Below are positions 35,342-45,100 of a stretch of 64,000 bases of DNA, in pieces. How positions within the stretch are numbered: position 1 is the stretch's first letter; each line of letters begins with the position of its first letter. Made by a program: the position numbers and the translations under genes. The notes below the pieces were generated by a model. The model saw nothing but the letters and a program-made list of their open reading frames with translations. It was not told where the DNA came from and ran no database searches. The DNA is from Robinsoniella peoriensis (GTDB taxonomy: Bacteria > Bacillota > Clostridia > Lachnospirales > Lachnospiraceae). The DNA lies in assembly GCF_042680125.1 (NCBI RefSeq), contig NZ_JBHTNY010000005.1; one strand, written 5' to 3'.

Positions 35342-38300
35342 GTGGAAAAGCTGTTTTTTGATGTATTTCCATCTTTAGAAATAAGTGAAAATATACAAAG
35401 CCTTTTTGCCCAGGTGACAGTACCTAAGGTATCTGTCACTTCGGCAAAGGATTTTATGCGGGTTTATCTAAAGAGTGAAAAATTAATTCATAAAAAATAT
35501 ATTAACGAAGTGGAGCAGGCAATAAAAAGCCAGCTCTTTTTAGCGATGCCCATCACCATCAAAATTATAGAACGGTTTAATCTGTCCCAGCAGTATACAC
35601 CGGAGAAGCTGCTGCCTATATATAAGGACAGCATACTGCTGGAATTAAAAGACTACAGCATTTTTGAATACAATCTGTTCCGGCAGGCATCCTGTGAGTT
35701 TCCGGCGGAAGATACTATGAAGCTCACGATGGAAAACTCTGTAGTGGCGGAAGGAAAATCAGAGGAACTGGTAAGAGTCCTGGAAAAGATATTCTGTGAA
35801 CGCTGCGGCATGTCTCTGAAGATTCAGACAGAGATGAAAGACCCTGTGGAAAGTAAAGCCAGGAAGAACAGTGAAATCCGTATCCGGCAGGAAGTAGAAG
35901 CCATTATGAAAAATGTGGCAGTAAAGCAGCCGGAGAATGGGGATGAAGAGGAGATCCAGGGAGGTGCAGGAGAAGCAGGGCCGGATCAGACGGAACAGGC
36001 AAATGCTGTATCCAAGGCTCCTCAAAAAGAGAACGGGCAAGTGAAAAATAACCAGGAGAAAAATTCGGCAAACCAGGGGAATGGCGGAGCAAAGAAACCG
36101 GAAGAGTTTAAAAAAGGCGGATTTAGCAAGGGCGGTGACAGTTACCGGGGTGGCTATAAGAAGTCGGATAATCCGGATGTTATTTACGGAAGGGACTTTG
36201 AGGAAGAGGCGATTACCATCGATCAGATTATCGAAGAGATGGGAGAGGTTGTTATCCGGGGGCAGATTCAGAATCTGGAAACAAGAGAAATCCGTAATGA
36301 AAAAACAATCCTGATTTTAGAAGTAACAGATTACACGGATACCATTGTAGTAAAAATGTTTGCACGCAATGACCAGGTGCCGGAAATTTTAGCAGGTGTA
36401 AAAAAGGGTGCATTTGTAAAAATGAAAGGTGTTACCACCATAGACCGTTTTGACAGCCAGTTAACGATCGGATCGATTGTGGGAATTAAGAAAATTTCGG
36501 ATTTCCGTACCAGCCGGATGGATACCTATCCGGAAAAAAGGGTGGAACTCCACTGCCACACAAAAATGAGTGATATGGATGGTGTTTCTGAAGCAAAAGA
36601 TATTGTAAAACGTGCTTATAAATGGGGACATAAAGCCATAGCCATTACAGACCATGGTGATGTACAGGCTTTTCCGGATGCCAATCATGTCATTGAAGAT
36701 ATCGACCGTGAATTTAAGGCACAGTATCAGAAAGACCATCCGGATATTACCAAAGATGAATTAAAGCGGGTACCCTGCCCCTTTAAAGTAATCTATGGAG
36801 TAGAAGCGTATCTGGTGGATGATTTGCAGGAACTGGTGGTAAACTCTAAAGGCCAGAGCCTGGATGGTACCTATGTGGTTTTTGACCTGGAGACAACCGG
36901 TTTCAGCCCTGTGAGCAACCGGATTATAGAAATAGGTGCAGTTAAAGTTGTAGATGGAGTCATCAGGGATCGGTTTTCTGCATTTGTCAATCCTCAGGTT
37001 CCCATTCCATTTAGGATTGAAGAACTGACTGGAATTAATGATAACATGGTGCTTCCTGCAAGGACGATCGAAGAAATACTGCCGGAGTTTCTGGAATTTG
37101 TCCAGGATGCGGTAATGGTTGCCCACAATGCTTCTTTTGATATGAGTTTCATAGAAGAGAACTGCAGAAGGCTTGGCATTGAGAAAGAATTTACCAGCGT
37201 GGACACGGTAGCCCTTGCGAGAATACTGCTTCCACAGTTAAACCGTTACAAACTGGATACGGTGGCGAAAGCACTTCATATATCGCTGGAAAACCATCAC
37301 AGAGCGGTAGATGATGCAGGTTGTACGGCTGAGATTTTTGTGAAATTTGTGGAAATGTTAAGAGAGCGCGGGCTGAATGACTTAAACGGAGTTAATTCCA
37401 TTGGCAAGACAACGCCGGCCCAGGTAAAAAAACTAAATACTTATCATGCGATTATACTGGCTACGAATAATACGGGCAGGGTAAATCTGTACAAGCTGAT
37501 TTCTTATTCCCATCTGGATTATTACAGCCGCCGGCCCAGAATACCTAAGAGTGCTTTTATCGAGCACCGGGAAGGGCTGCTGATCGGATCGGCATGTGAA
37601 GCAGGAGAACTGTATCAGGCGGTTTTAAACAATAAGTCCCGGAAAGATATTGCAAGGCTGGTGGAATTTTACGATTATCTGGAGATTCAGCCACTTGGAA
37701 ACAATCAGTTTATGATCCACAGTGATAAGGTAGATATCAGTACCCAGGAAGAATTAATGGAAATTAACCGCCGTATAGTGAAATTAGGTGAACAGTTTCA
37801 CAAACTGGTAGTAGCTACCTGTGACGTACACTTTCTGGATCCGGCAGACGAAGTTTACCGCAGAATCATTATGGCGGGAAAAGGATTCAAAGATGCGGAT
37901 GACCAGGCACCGCTGTATCTGCGCACCACGGAAGAGATGCTGGAAGAATTCGCTTATCTGGGAAGTGAGAAGGCGGAAGAAGTAGTTATAACAAATACAA
38001 ATAAAATCGCAGATATGTGTGAAAAGATTGCACCGGTAAGACCGGATAAATGTCCGCCGGTTATTGAGGATTCGGATTCAACCCTGCGTGAGATCTGCTA
38101 TAACAGAGCACATGAAATCTATGGGGAAGACTTGCCGGAAGTCGTATCCGAGCGGTTAGAGAGAGAGCTGAAATCCATTATCAGTAATGGATTTGCCGTT
38201 ATGTATATCATTGCCCAGAAACTGGTATGGAAATCCAATGAAGACGGATATCTGGTAGGTTCAAGGGGGTCGGTTGGATCATCCTTTGTTGCCACCATGG

Positions 38301-39943
38301 CGGGTATTACAGAAGTAAATCCGTTAAGGCCCCATTACTATTGCGAAGAATGCCATTACAGCGATTTTGACTCGGATGCAGTGAAGCCTTATGTGGGTGG
38401 TGCCGGATGTGATATGCCTGATATGGTATGCCCGAAATGCGGGGCAATGTTAAAGAAAGAAGGATTTGATATTCCTTTTGAGACATTCCTTGGATTCAAA
38501 GGTAATAAGGAACCGGATATTGACCTTAATTTCTCCGGTGACTATCAGGGAAATGCCCATCGTTACACGGAGGTTATATTTGGAAAAGGACAGACTTTTC
38601 GAGCCGGAACAATTGGTACCCTTGCGGAGAAAACAGCCTTCGGCTATGTGAAAAACTACTACGAGGAACGGGGGCAGAGGAAGAGAAACTGTGAAATCGG
38701 ACGTATCGTGCAGGGATGCGTAGGCGTTCGGAGAACCACGGGACAGCATCCGGGAGGTATCATTGTACTGCCTCTTGGTGAAGAGATCTATTCATTTACC
38801 CCGGTGCAGCATCCCGCAAATGACCAGACAACAGATATCATTACTACCCATTTTGACTATCATTCCATTGACCATAACCTATTGAAACTGGATATACTGG
38901 GACACGACGATCCCACCATGATACGAATGCTGGAAGATCTCACCGGGCTGGATGCCAAGGAGATTCCGCTGGATGACCAGGAGGTAATGTCCCTGTTCAG
39001 CAGCACCAGAGCCCTTGGCATTTCACCGGAAGATATCGGCGGGTGTCCGCTTGGTGCCCTTGGAATTCCCGAGTTTGGAACGGACTTTGTTATCCAGATG
39101 CTCTGTGATACGAAGCCGAAGACCTTCTCTGACCTGGTACGTATTTCCGGTCTGTCTCATGGTACCGACGTGTGGCTGGGGAATGCCCAGGCATTGATCC
39201 AGGAAGGGAAAGCAACGATTTCAACAGCAATCTGTACCCGTGATGATATCATGACTTATCTGATCAATATGGGACTGGAAAGTGAGCTGTCTTTTACAAT
39301 CATGGAGAGTGTGCGTAAAGGAAAAGGACTAAAGCCCGAAATGGAAGAGGAAATGATTAAGCATGATGTTCCGGACTGGTATATCTGGTCCTGTAAGAAG
39401 ATCAAATACATGTTCCCGAAAGCCCATGCGGCGGCATATGTCATGATGGCATATCGAATTGCTTACTGTAAGGTGTTTTATCCGCTGGCATATTATGCGG
39501 CGTATTTCAGTATCCGTGCATCAGCATTCAGTTATGAGCTGATGTGCCAGGGAAGGGAGAAACTGGAGCATTACATGTCCGAGTACAAAAAGAAATACGA
39601 CACACTGTCCAAAAAGGAACAGGATACGTATAAAGACATGAAAAATGTGCAGGAAATGTATGCAAGAGGATTTCAATTTATGCCGGTTGATCTTTACCGG
39701 GCACAGGCGCACCGTTTTCAGATCATAGACGGCAAACTGATGCCCTCCCTGAGTACCATAGAAGGTCTGGGGGATAAAGCGGCGGATGCGGTAGTAGAAG
39801 CTGCCAAAAACGGTCCGTTCCTGTCCAAGGATGATTTCAGACAGCGTACGAAGGTCAGTAAGACGGTTATTGATCTAATGGATGATCTGGGACTGATGGG
39901 AGAACTGCCGGAGTCCAACCAGTTGTCATTGTTTGATTTTTAA
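35342..39943 (+). CDS. polC: DNA polymerase III PolC-type alpha subunit
   Basis: About 1533 residues, the replicative polymerase of low-GC Gram-positives with built-in proofreading. Domains: N-terminal and a charged Gln/Asn/Gly-rich linker (about 200-275), an OB fold (about 285-385), a PHP domain (from RVELHCHTKMSDMDG at about 399), an inserted 3'-5' exonuclease (FDLETTGFS at about 512; HRAVDDA), a Cys4 zinc motif (about 1000-1033) and a polymerase core (EPDIDLNFSG at about 1058). A GTG at 35333 is in frame, but GGAG at 35330-35333 is better spaced for GTG 35342. The start falls 2 nt after the ispG stop, so the two are translationally linked. Confidence 0.96.
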   Translation: MEKLFFDVFPSLEISENIQSLFAQVTVPKVSVTSAKDFMRVYLKSEKLIHKKYINEVEQAIKSQLFLAMPITIKIIERFNLSQQYTPEKLLPIYKDSILLELKDYSIFEYNLFRQASCEFPAEDTMKLTMENSVVAEGKSEELVRVLEKIFCERCGMSLKIQTEMKDPVESKARKNSEIRIRQEVEAIMKNVAVKQPENGDEEEIQGGAGEAGPDQTEQANAVSKAPQKENGQVKNNQEKNSANQGNGGAKKPEEFKKGGFSKGGDSYRGGYKKSDNPDVIYGRDFEEEAITIDQIIEEMGEVVIRGQIQNLETREIRNEKTILILEVTDYTDTIVVKMFARNDQVPEILAGVKKGAFVKMKGVTTIDRFDSQLTIGSIVGIKKISDFRTSRMDTYPEKRVELHCHTKMSDMDGVSEAKDIVKRAYKWGHKAIAITDHGDVQAFPDANHVIEDIDREFKAQYQKDHPDITKDELKRVPCPFKVIYGVEAYLVDDLQELVVNSKGQSLDGTYVVFDLETTGFSPVSNRIIEIGAVKVVDGVIRDRFSAFVNPQVPIPFRIEELTGINDNMVLPARTIEEILPEFLEFVQDAVMVAHNASFDMSFIEENCRRLGIEKEFTSVDTVALARILLPQLNRYKLDTVAKALHISLENHHRAVDDAGCTAEIFVKFVEMLRERGLNDLNGVNSIGKTTPAQVKKLNTYHAIILATNNTGRVNLYKLISYSHLDYYSRRPRIPKSAFIEHREGLLIGSACEAGELYQAVLNNKSRKDIARLVEFYDYLEIQPLGNNQFMIHSDKVDISTQEELMEINRRIVKLGEQFHKLVVATCDVHFLDPADEVYRRIIMAGKGFKDADDQAPLYLRTTEEMLEEFAYLGSEKAEEVVITNTNKIADMCEKIAPVRPDKCPPVIEDSDSTLREICYNRAHEIYGEDLPEVVSERLERELKSIISNGFAVMYIIAQKLVWKSNEDGYLVGSRGSVGSSFVATMAGITEVNPLRPHYYCEECHYSDFDSDAVKPYVGGAGCDMPDMVCPKCGAMLKKEGFDIPFETFLGFKGNKEPDIDLNFSGDYQGNAHRYTEVIFGKGQTFRAGTIGTLAEKTAFGYVKNYYEERGQRKRNCEIGRIVQGCVGVRRTTGQHPGGIIVLPLGEEIYSFTPVQHPANDQTTDIITTHFDYHSIDHNLLKLDILGHDDPTMIRMLEDLTGLDAKEIPLDDQEVMSLFSSTRALGISPEDIGGCPLGALGIPEFGTDFVIQMLCDTKPKTFSDLVRISGLSHGTDVWLGNAQALIQEGKATISTAICTRDDIMTYLINMGLESELSFTIMESVRKGKGLKPEMEEEMIKHDVPDWYIWSCKKIKYMFPKAHAAAYVMMAYRIAYCKVFYPLAYYAAYFSIRASAFSYELMCQGREKLEHYMSEYKKKYDTLSKKEQDTYKDMKNVQEMYARGFQFMPVDLYRAQAHRFQIIDGKLMPSLSTIEGLGDKAADAVVEAAKNGPFLSKDDFRQRTKVSKTVIDLMDDLGLMGELPESNQLSLFDF

Positions 39944-39959
39944 TATTCGATACATTTGA

Positions 39960-40016
39960 AAAAACTTCATGAACCATATGGCGGCTCCCCGCCGGCGGTT
40001 CATGAAGTTTTTTATT
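39960..40016 (+). terminator. Rho-independent terminator of polC
   Basis: AAAAACTTCATGAACC (39960-39975) pairs with GGTTCATGAAGTTTTT (39997-40012), with a GC-rich GGCGG/CCGCC-type tip. The symmetrical A and T runs allow it to work in both directions, so it may also stop the leftward transporter operon ending at 40157. The remaining gap to 40157 holds no gene. Confidence 0.88.
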
Positions 40017-40156
40017 ATTTGTTATTTATATTGTTATTTATCTAAGCATATTTCATCCATTGTGGGGAAATGAGTTCATGTCCTGCCGGTGATGGATGGA
40101 CTCCGTCCAGATGCAGATGGCCGGCTCCCTGTTTTTGTGAGATAATGCCTCCTTAC

Positions 40157-41014
40157 TTACCCTTTTACTGCGCCGCCTGTTATTCCCTGAACAAAATACT
40201 TCTGTACGAAAAGGAAGAATACGATCAGCGGTATAATTGTTATGCAGATCGCTGCACTCATAGGTCCCCAGGAGGTATTATACTGTCCCTGAAAACTAAG
40301 TGCACTCATAGTCAGGGTTTTCAGTGAGGAAGTAGTAGAAAGCGCAATCTGAGCCCAGAATAAGTCACCCCAGATTCCAACAAATGCAAAAATTGCGGAT
40401 ACCGATATAGCCGGCTTCATTAACGGAATACTGATTTGGAGCAGGGATTTCAATTCTGAGCAGCCGTCTATACGGGATGCTTCAATTAATTCCTGCGGCA
40501 TACTTAAAAAGAAATTTCGCATGATGGTTATGGTCATGGGAATGTTCCAGCCGATGTAGGGGAGTATCAGCATCACATAACTGTTTAATTTCAGTTTCGA
40601 CAGCATTAGATATAATGGCATGATAACCGCTTCGGAAGGCAGCATAAAGGTGATAATTAAAAGTAATAAAATGATTTTCCCAAATGGAACCTTAAGTCTT
40701 GCCAGTGCGTATCCGCCTAGTGTCCCTGCGACTAAAATAATCAGCAGTGAAATTACGGTTACTATGGCACTGGTCAGCAGACCGCCTCCAATATGTCCGG
40801 TTGTCCATGCTGTCCAATAATTTGAAAATTGTGGGTTAGCGGCAAAGCCCCAGATATTTTTATAAAATTCTTCATCTGATTTGAAGGATGTAATGACTAC
40901 GAAGATAACGGGATATACCGATATCATGACCAGCAGGTAGGTAAATATTCTGCATATCCATTTAATCTTCCGGTCCGGATGTTTGAATTTATACTGTCCG
41001 GCATTAGTATTCAT
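40157..41014 (-). CDS. Sugar ABC transporter permease (MalG-like)
   Basis: A 285-residue, six-helix CUT1 permease. The docking loop is EASRIDGCSELKSLLQISIPL and it ends KYFVQGITGGAVKG. GGGGGTG fits ATG 41014 better than the in-frame GTG 41023. It overlaps the upstream permease gene by 11 nt, so translation is coupled. Third gene of the leftward binding protein-permease-permease set controlled by the two-component genes upstream. Confidence 0.9.
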   Translation of the reverse strand: MNTNAGQYKFKHPDRKIKWICRIFTYLLVMISVYPVIFVVITSFKSDEEFYKNIWGFAANPQFSNYWTAWTTGHIGGGLLTSAIVTVISLLIILVAGTLGGYALARLKVPFGKIILLLLIITFMLPSEAVIMPLYLMLSKLKLNSYVMLILPYIGWNIPMTITIMRNFFLSMPQELIEASRIDGCSELKSLLQISIPLMKPAISVSAIFAFVGIWGDLFWAQIALSTTSSLKTLTMSALSFQGQYNTSWGPMSAAICITIIPLIVFFLFVQKYFVQGITGGAVKG

Positions 41015-41915
41015 AACTTTCACCCCCCAGAAGTTTATTGGTAATAAAGATGAAGATCAGTACTACAACGGTAAGGATGCAGCCGGTGGCAGCAGAGTAG
41101 CCAAATTCATTGTATACAAAGGACCGTTTGATCATTTCTATGGGAACGGTAGTGGTCAGGTTTCCGGGTCCCCCCATTGTCATTGCCCAGACAAGATCAT
41201 AAGTACGAAATGCCGTAGTCAGAGAAAAGATAGCTGCTAACTGGATTGTAGGCTTGATCAGAGGAAGTATGATATAGCGGATTTGTTTTAAATAACCTGC
41301 ACCGTCCAGATAACTGGATTCGATTAATGAACTTGGGATATTCTGAATAGCCGTGTATCCCAGCATCATGGTCACGCCAAAGAGCTTCCATCCGCTTACA
41401 ATGGCAATGCAGATCATGGCAGTTCCCTTGTTCTCCAGCCATGCTGTTGCCATACTGCCGGCGCCAACTGCTCTTAACAGCTGATTCAGGATACCCATGT
41501 CGCTATTAAAAACAAAGGTAAACAGCAGCCCTACAATAGCCGTGGGCAGCATGATAGGGGTGAAGAACACCAGCCTTAAAAATGAGCCTTCAGACTTTCG
41601 CAGTTTATAAATCATAAATGCAACAATCAACCCCAACAGGATTGCGAAAACAGTTGATATAAAGCCCAGCAGAACAGAATGATATAATGCTTTTAAGGAG
41701 TCGCTGTCTTGAAAAAAATTTATGTAATTTTTAAAATATACCCATTTCAGTTTTTTAAAACCGTCCCATTCCTGCAGTGAAAGTATGATGTTCCATCCAA
41801 TTGGAATGTATTGGTCAACCAATATAAAAAACAGGCAGGGAAGTACCATCAGCGCTCCAAGAAACTTTAATTTACTTTCTAATTTGCTTTTTTGTTTTAT
41901 TTTGTGTGTGCCCAT
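41004..41915 (-). CDS. Sugar ABC transporter permease (MalF-like)
   Basis: A 303-residue membrane subunit with about six helices, beginning with a Lys-rich cytoplasmic tail. The docking loop is ESSYLDGAGYLKQIRYIILPL. AAGGGG is spaced about 8 nt before the ATG. It lies 108 nt after the binding-protein gene and overlaps the second permease. No ATPase gene accompanies it; a shared MsmK-type ATPase elsewhere is assumed. Confidence 0.9.
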   Translation of the reverse strand: MGTHKIKQKSKLESKLKFLGALMVLPCLFFILVDQYIPIGWNIILSLQEWDGFKKLKWVYFKNYINFFQDSDSLKALYHSVLLGFISTVFAILLGLIVAFMIYKLRKSEGSFLRLVFFTPIMLPTAIVGLLFTFVFNSDMGILNQLLRAVGAGSMATAWLENKGTAMICIAIVSGWKLFGVTMMLGYTAIQNIPSSLIESSYLDGAGYLKQIRYIILPLIKPTIQLAAIFSLTTAFRTYDLVWAMTMGGPGNLTTTVPIEMIKRSFVYNEFGYSAATGCILTVVVLIFIFITNKLLGGESYEY

Positions 41916-42023
41916 CCGAATCGCCCCTTTTTAATGAAAGGACTACGGGTAACTTGCCATCCGGCAGTACCTTTCATTATTCTTATATTTTTAAATATCG
42001 CTGTGCGTTTCAAATCTCCTGGG

Positions 42024-43358
42024 TTACTCTTCTTTCGACTGCAGCCTTAGTTTTTCCAGGTCTTCAAGAGCTTTGTCGCCGCTGCTTAAAATATAATTTG
42101 CATTTAGCTGGGCATTGCCATATTCCTGCACTTTTGCAGATATGTTCAAGTAATCTGATGTTACTAAATATTTTGTCTGTTTCATCAGTTCCGTAACAAC
42201 AGGATCTGTAACTTCCACACCATTGATTGCCACCGGATAACTGCTTTGGGCTCGTATCTTCTGTATCTCCGGACTTAAGAAGGTTTTGATAAAAGAAATT
42301 GCTTCTTCCGGGTGAGCAGCGTTAGAAGGAATCATAAAGCCGTCTGTACCTCCAACGATCACCGTGTTTTTACCCATAGTCGGCCATAATACCGGAACAA
42401 CCTCAAAATCAACGGAACCCATCAGGTCTGGATAGATCAGGTTTGTTTCAGCAATAATTGCCGCTTTTCCCTGTACAAAGGCCGTTTTTGATTCGTCCCT
42501 GGTTACATTTAATGCGCCTTCGCCCGGATACCAGAGTTTTTTGTCATACAATTCTTTTATATTTTTCATTGTTTCTGGCAGATAATTCTGGGTAAAGTCA
42601 AGATCTCCGTTTGTAAATTCAGCCAGTTTACCGTCATCCTGTGCCAGTCCTGCAGCGCCTAAACGGTTCAGCCAGGAGTTCACATCCCTGGCAACGGTAA
42701 AAGGTGCGATATCTTTTTTGTCTTTCAGTGTCTGGCATACGTCTATAAATTCCTTCCAGTTCCATTCTTTTGGAATTTCGATCCCGCATTCTTTAAAGAT
42801 ATCTGCATTTACATACATGGTCGGAAAGGTAGATTGATAAGGAACGGCATAATATTTTCTATTGAAATTACCCAGCTCTAAGAGTTCTGCAGGAAATGTA
42901 TTCTTCCATTCATTATTATCTGCTTCCAGATAAGGAGTTAAATCCAAAGCCTGACCGGCGTCCACATAAGGCTTAATCAGCATAGGCCAGTAATGTGTCA
43001 CATCCGGAGGAGTTCCTGCTGCGATTCCGGTCTTTAGGATTTTGTCAATATTAGCCCAGTCAATGTCAATAACCTGTACATCCAGTTCTGGATGCAGTTT
43101 TATGGTTTCGTTAATCATCTGTTCCCAGGATGGCTCGCCGGTACGATTCCCATAAAAAGATATTTTTGTTATTTTTTGGTCAGAAGCTTTGTTAGTTTCA
43201 GCAGATGCAGTGGATTTTGCAGTATCTTCAGAAGTGGATTTTGTGTCCTTAGTTTCCTTTGACGAACCGCCCGACGACTGCTTTTGACAGCCAGCAGCCA
43301 TTGTCATAGCCAAAAGAATTCCCAGCATACAGATAATTAAGTTTTTGGTTTTTCTCAC
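42024..43358 (-). CDS. Sugar ABC transporter substrate-binding lipoprotein
   Basis: A 444-residue family 1 solute-binding protein. The signal peptide ends MAAGC (Cys24) and is followed by a Ser/Lys/Thr-rich linker. The mature domain shows KISFYGNRTGEPSWEQMI, AAGTPPDVTHYWPM and GTDGFMIPSNAAHPEEAISF, typical of sugar-binding proteins. An ATG at 43373 is in frame but overlaps the GGAGG; the GTG at 43358 is spaced 8 nt from it and starts right at the basic signal-peptide region. The ligand is not known. Confidence 0.88.
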   Translation of the reverse strand: MRKTKNLIICMLGILLAMTMAAGCQKQSSGGSSKETKDTKSTSEDTAKSTASAETNKASDQKITKISFYGNRTGEPSWEQMINETIKLHPELDVQVIDIDWANIDKILKTGIAAGTPPDVTHYWPMLIKPYVDAGQALDLTPYLEADNNEWKNTFPAELLELGNFNRKYYAVPYQSTFPTMYVNADIFKECGIEIPKEWNWKEFIDVCQTLKDKKDIAPFTVARDVNSWLNRLGAAGLAQDDGKLAEFTNGDLDFTQNYLPETMKNIKELYDKKLWYPGEGALNVTRDESKTAFVQGKAAIIAETNLIYPDLMGSVDFEVVPVLWPTMGKNTVIVGGTDGFMIPSNAAHPEEAISFIKTFLSPEIQKIRAQSSYPVAINGVEVTDPVVTELMKQTKYLVTSDYLNISAKVQEYGNAQLNANYILSSGDKALEDLEKLRLQSKEE

Positions 43359-43480
43359 AATAAATTCCTCCATTCGTTTAACTTTGTGGTGATTATTTAG
43401 TTATGAATAAAGTATAGCAAGAAAAATATAGTTAATATATCCAAAAATACAATGATTTTATCCTAAAATATAATGATTGT

Positions 43481-45004
43481 TTAGTTTTTGGCGGGTTGTG
43501 TCTTTCTGCGCCGGTATTCGGAAATTGAACATCCTTCCAGCTCATAGAAAACTTTGGCAAAATATTTATAATCCTGAAATCCTACTTTTGCACTGATTTC
43601 ATACACTTTCAGACTGCTTTCACAAATTAATTTTTTTGCCATGTCAATCCGCAGGCTGGTTAGATATTTATGAAAGGGCTGTCCGGTTGTATTTTTAAAA
43701 AGAGCGGAAAAATAATTTGGTGTTTTATTTGCCAGTTTTGCCATCTGCTCAACCGTAACAGGCTGTTCATAATTACATTTTAAGTAATCGATCACCTGCA
43801 GTACTGCAGTGTGGTAGGAATTTTCCGGGGAGGCAGTGATATGATCGATCATGCATTTACAGTATTTCAGCAGGTGCTCTTTGTAGAACTCCAGTTTTTG
43901 GGGAAGCTTTATAAACAAAGCGCCGTTGAATTCTGCCGGACTATCCGGAATGGCAAGCTTTACTGTTTCGATGGCTTCTCTACAAAACTGTAGAACGGCC
44001 TGTACGCTATAGCATTTTTTTTCCTGCATTTCGCCAAATGCGTGATTAATTATTCTTTCTATGCTAAAATAATTTTTTTCTTCAATGCTGTGATAGAATT
44101 CTTTTTTAGCTTGAAAGGAAAACTGCATTACATCAGGGATTATTTCCATATCATCATAATAAAGTACAGAAAGAGCTGCATGGTACAGTCTGCATGACTG
44201 TAAACTTTTACACTGCAGATAGAGATCAGACAGTTTTTCTGCACATCCGGCATGGCTTACGGTGATAAAAAGATTACCAGGTATCTTAGAAGCTATCCGG
44301 TTTTTCCAGATTTCTGTGTATTCCCGGAGACCCTTGGGAGACAGATCAATCCGGTATATGACCAGGGTATCATTCTCTGTACCCTGATATACGGCACATC
44401 TGCATTCCTTAAAAACAGAAGAAGCAATGGTATCCGGGCGGTACTCCGGGGCACCCTGAAAGTCTCCGTCTGTTTCAGCCAGTATGCAACAGACCGGGTC
44501 AGATAAAGAAAATCCGAAATATTCTTCAAACTTTAACGCATCCTCCGGACTTTCGCTGCCGGACAGTAACTTTTTAATCAGGTTGTTTTTGGAAAGTTTC
44601 TGATATTGCTGGTGCTGCAGATTTCTTATATTATTCAGCTCGAATGTCTGTACGGACTGACGTACAAAATCAATAACTTTATCTGCGTTCACCGGTTTTA
44701 GCTCATAGTTTACAATGCCTATCTGAATGGCAGACTGAGCATATTTAAAATCTGAATAACCGCTTAATATCATTATCCGGGTTTCTGGCTGCAGATCCAT
44801 AATCCGTCTGCTGAGTTCGATTCCGTCCATCCCAGGCATACGGATATCCAACAGTACAATTTCGTATCTTTCTTTTTGAAACAGATGCCAGGCATTGTAA
44901 CCATCTGCGTCATCCACCTTTTGGAGACCCAGTTTCGCCCAGTCGATCCCGTCTTTCATTCCTTCTCTGATTTGAATTTCATCATCTACTATTAATAATT
45001 TCAT
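43481..45004 (-). CDS. YesN-type AraC-family response regulator
   Basis: A 507-residue regulator. An N-terminal receiver domain (about 1-120; VDDE at 6-9, phosphoacceptor Asp53 in LLDIRMPG, KPVN) and a variable middle part precede an AraC double HTH (about 405-507; VTVEQMAKLANKTPNYFSALF and VYEISAKVGFQDYKYFAKVF). GGAG sits 6 nt before ATG 45004, so the extension to 45040 is rejected. The kinase gene lies 96 nt upstream. It probably switches on the adjacent transporter genes when the kinase senses an extracellular sugar. Confidence 0.93.
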   Translation of the reverse strand: MKLLIVDDEIQIREGMKDGIDWAKLGLQKVDDADGYNAWHLFQKERYEIVLLDIRMPGMDGIELSRRIMDLQPETRIMILSGYSDFKYAQSAIQIGIVNYELKPVNADKVIDFVRQSVQTFELNNIRNLQHQQYQKLSKNNLIKKLLSGSESPEDALKFEEYFGFSLSDPVCCILAETDGDFQGAPEYRPDTIASSVFKECRCAVYQGTENDTLVIYRIDLSPKGLREYTEIWKNRIASKIPGNLFITVSHAGCAEKLSDLYLQCKSLQSCRLYHAALSVLYYDDMEIIPDVMQFSFQAKKEFYHSIEEKNYFSIERIINHAFGEMQEKKCYSVQAVLQFCREAIETVKLAIPDSPAEFNGALFIKLPQKLEFYKEHLLKYCKCMIDHITASPENSYHTAVLQVIDYLKCNYEQPVTVEQMAKLANKTPNYFSALFKNTTGQPFHKYLTSLRIDMAKKLICESSLKVYEISAKVGFQDYKYFAKVFYELEGCSISEYRRRKTQPAKN

Positions 45005-45100
45005 ATGAATCTCCATTTCACCGCTGACGCCTGCGGACATAAACGAATAGGGATGGGGGTGCGTCTGCCGCCCTTTCGCTAATAAGAAATGAGAGGTATA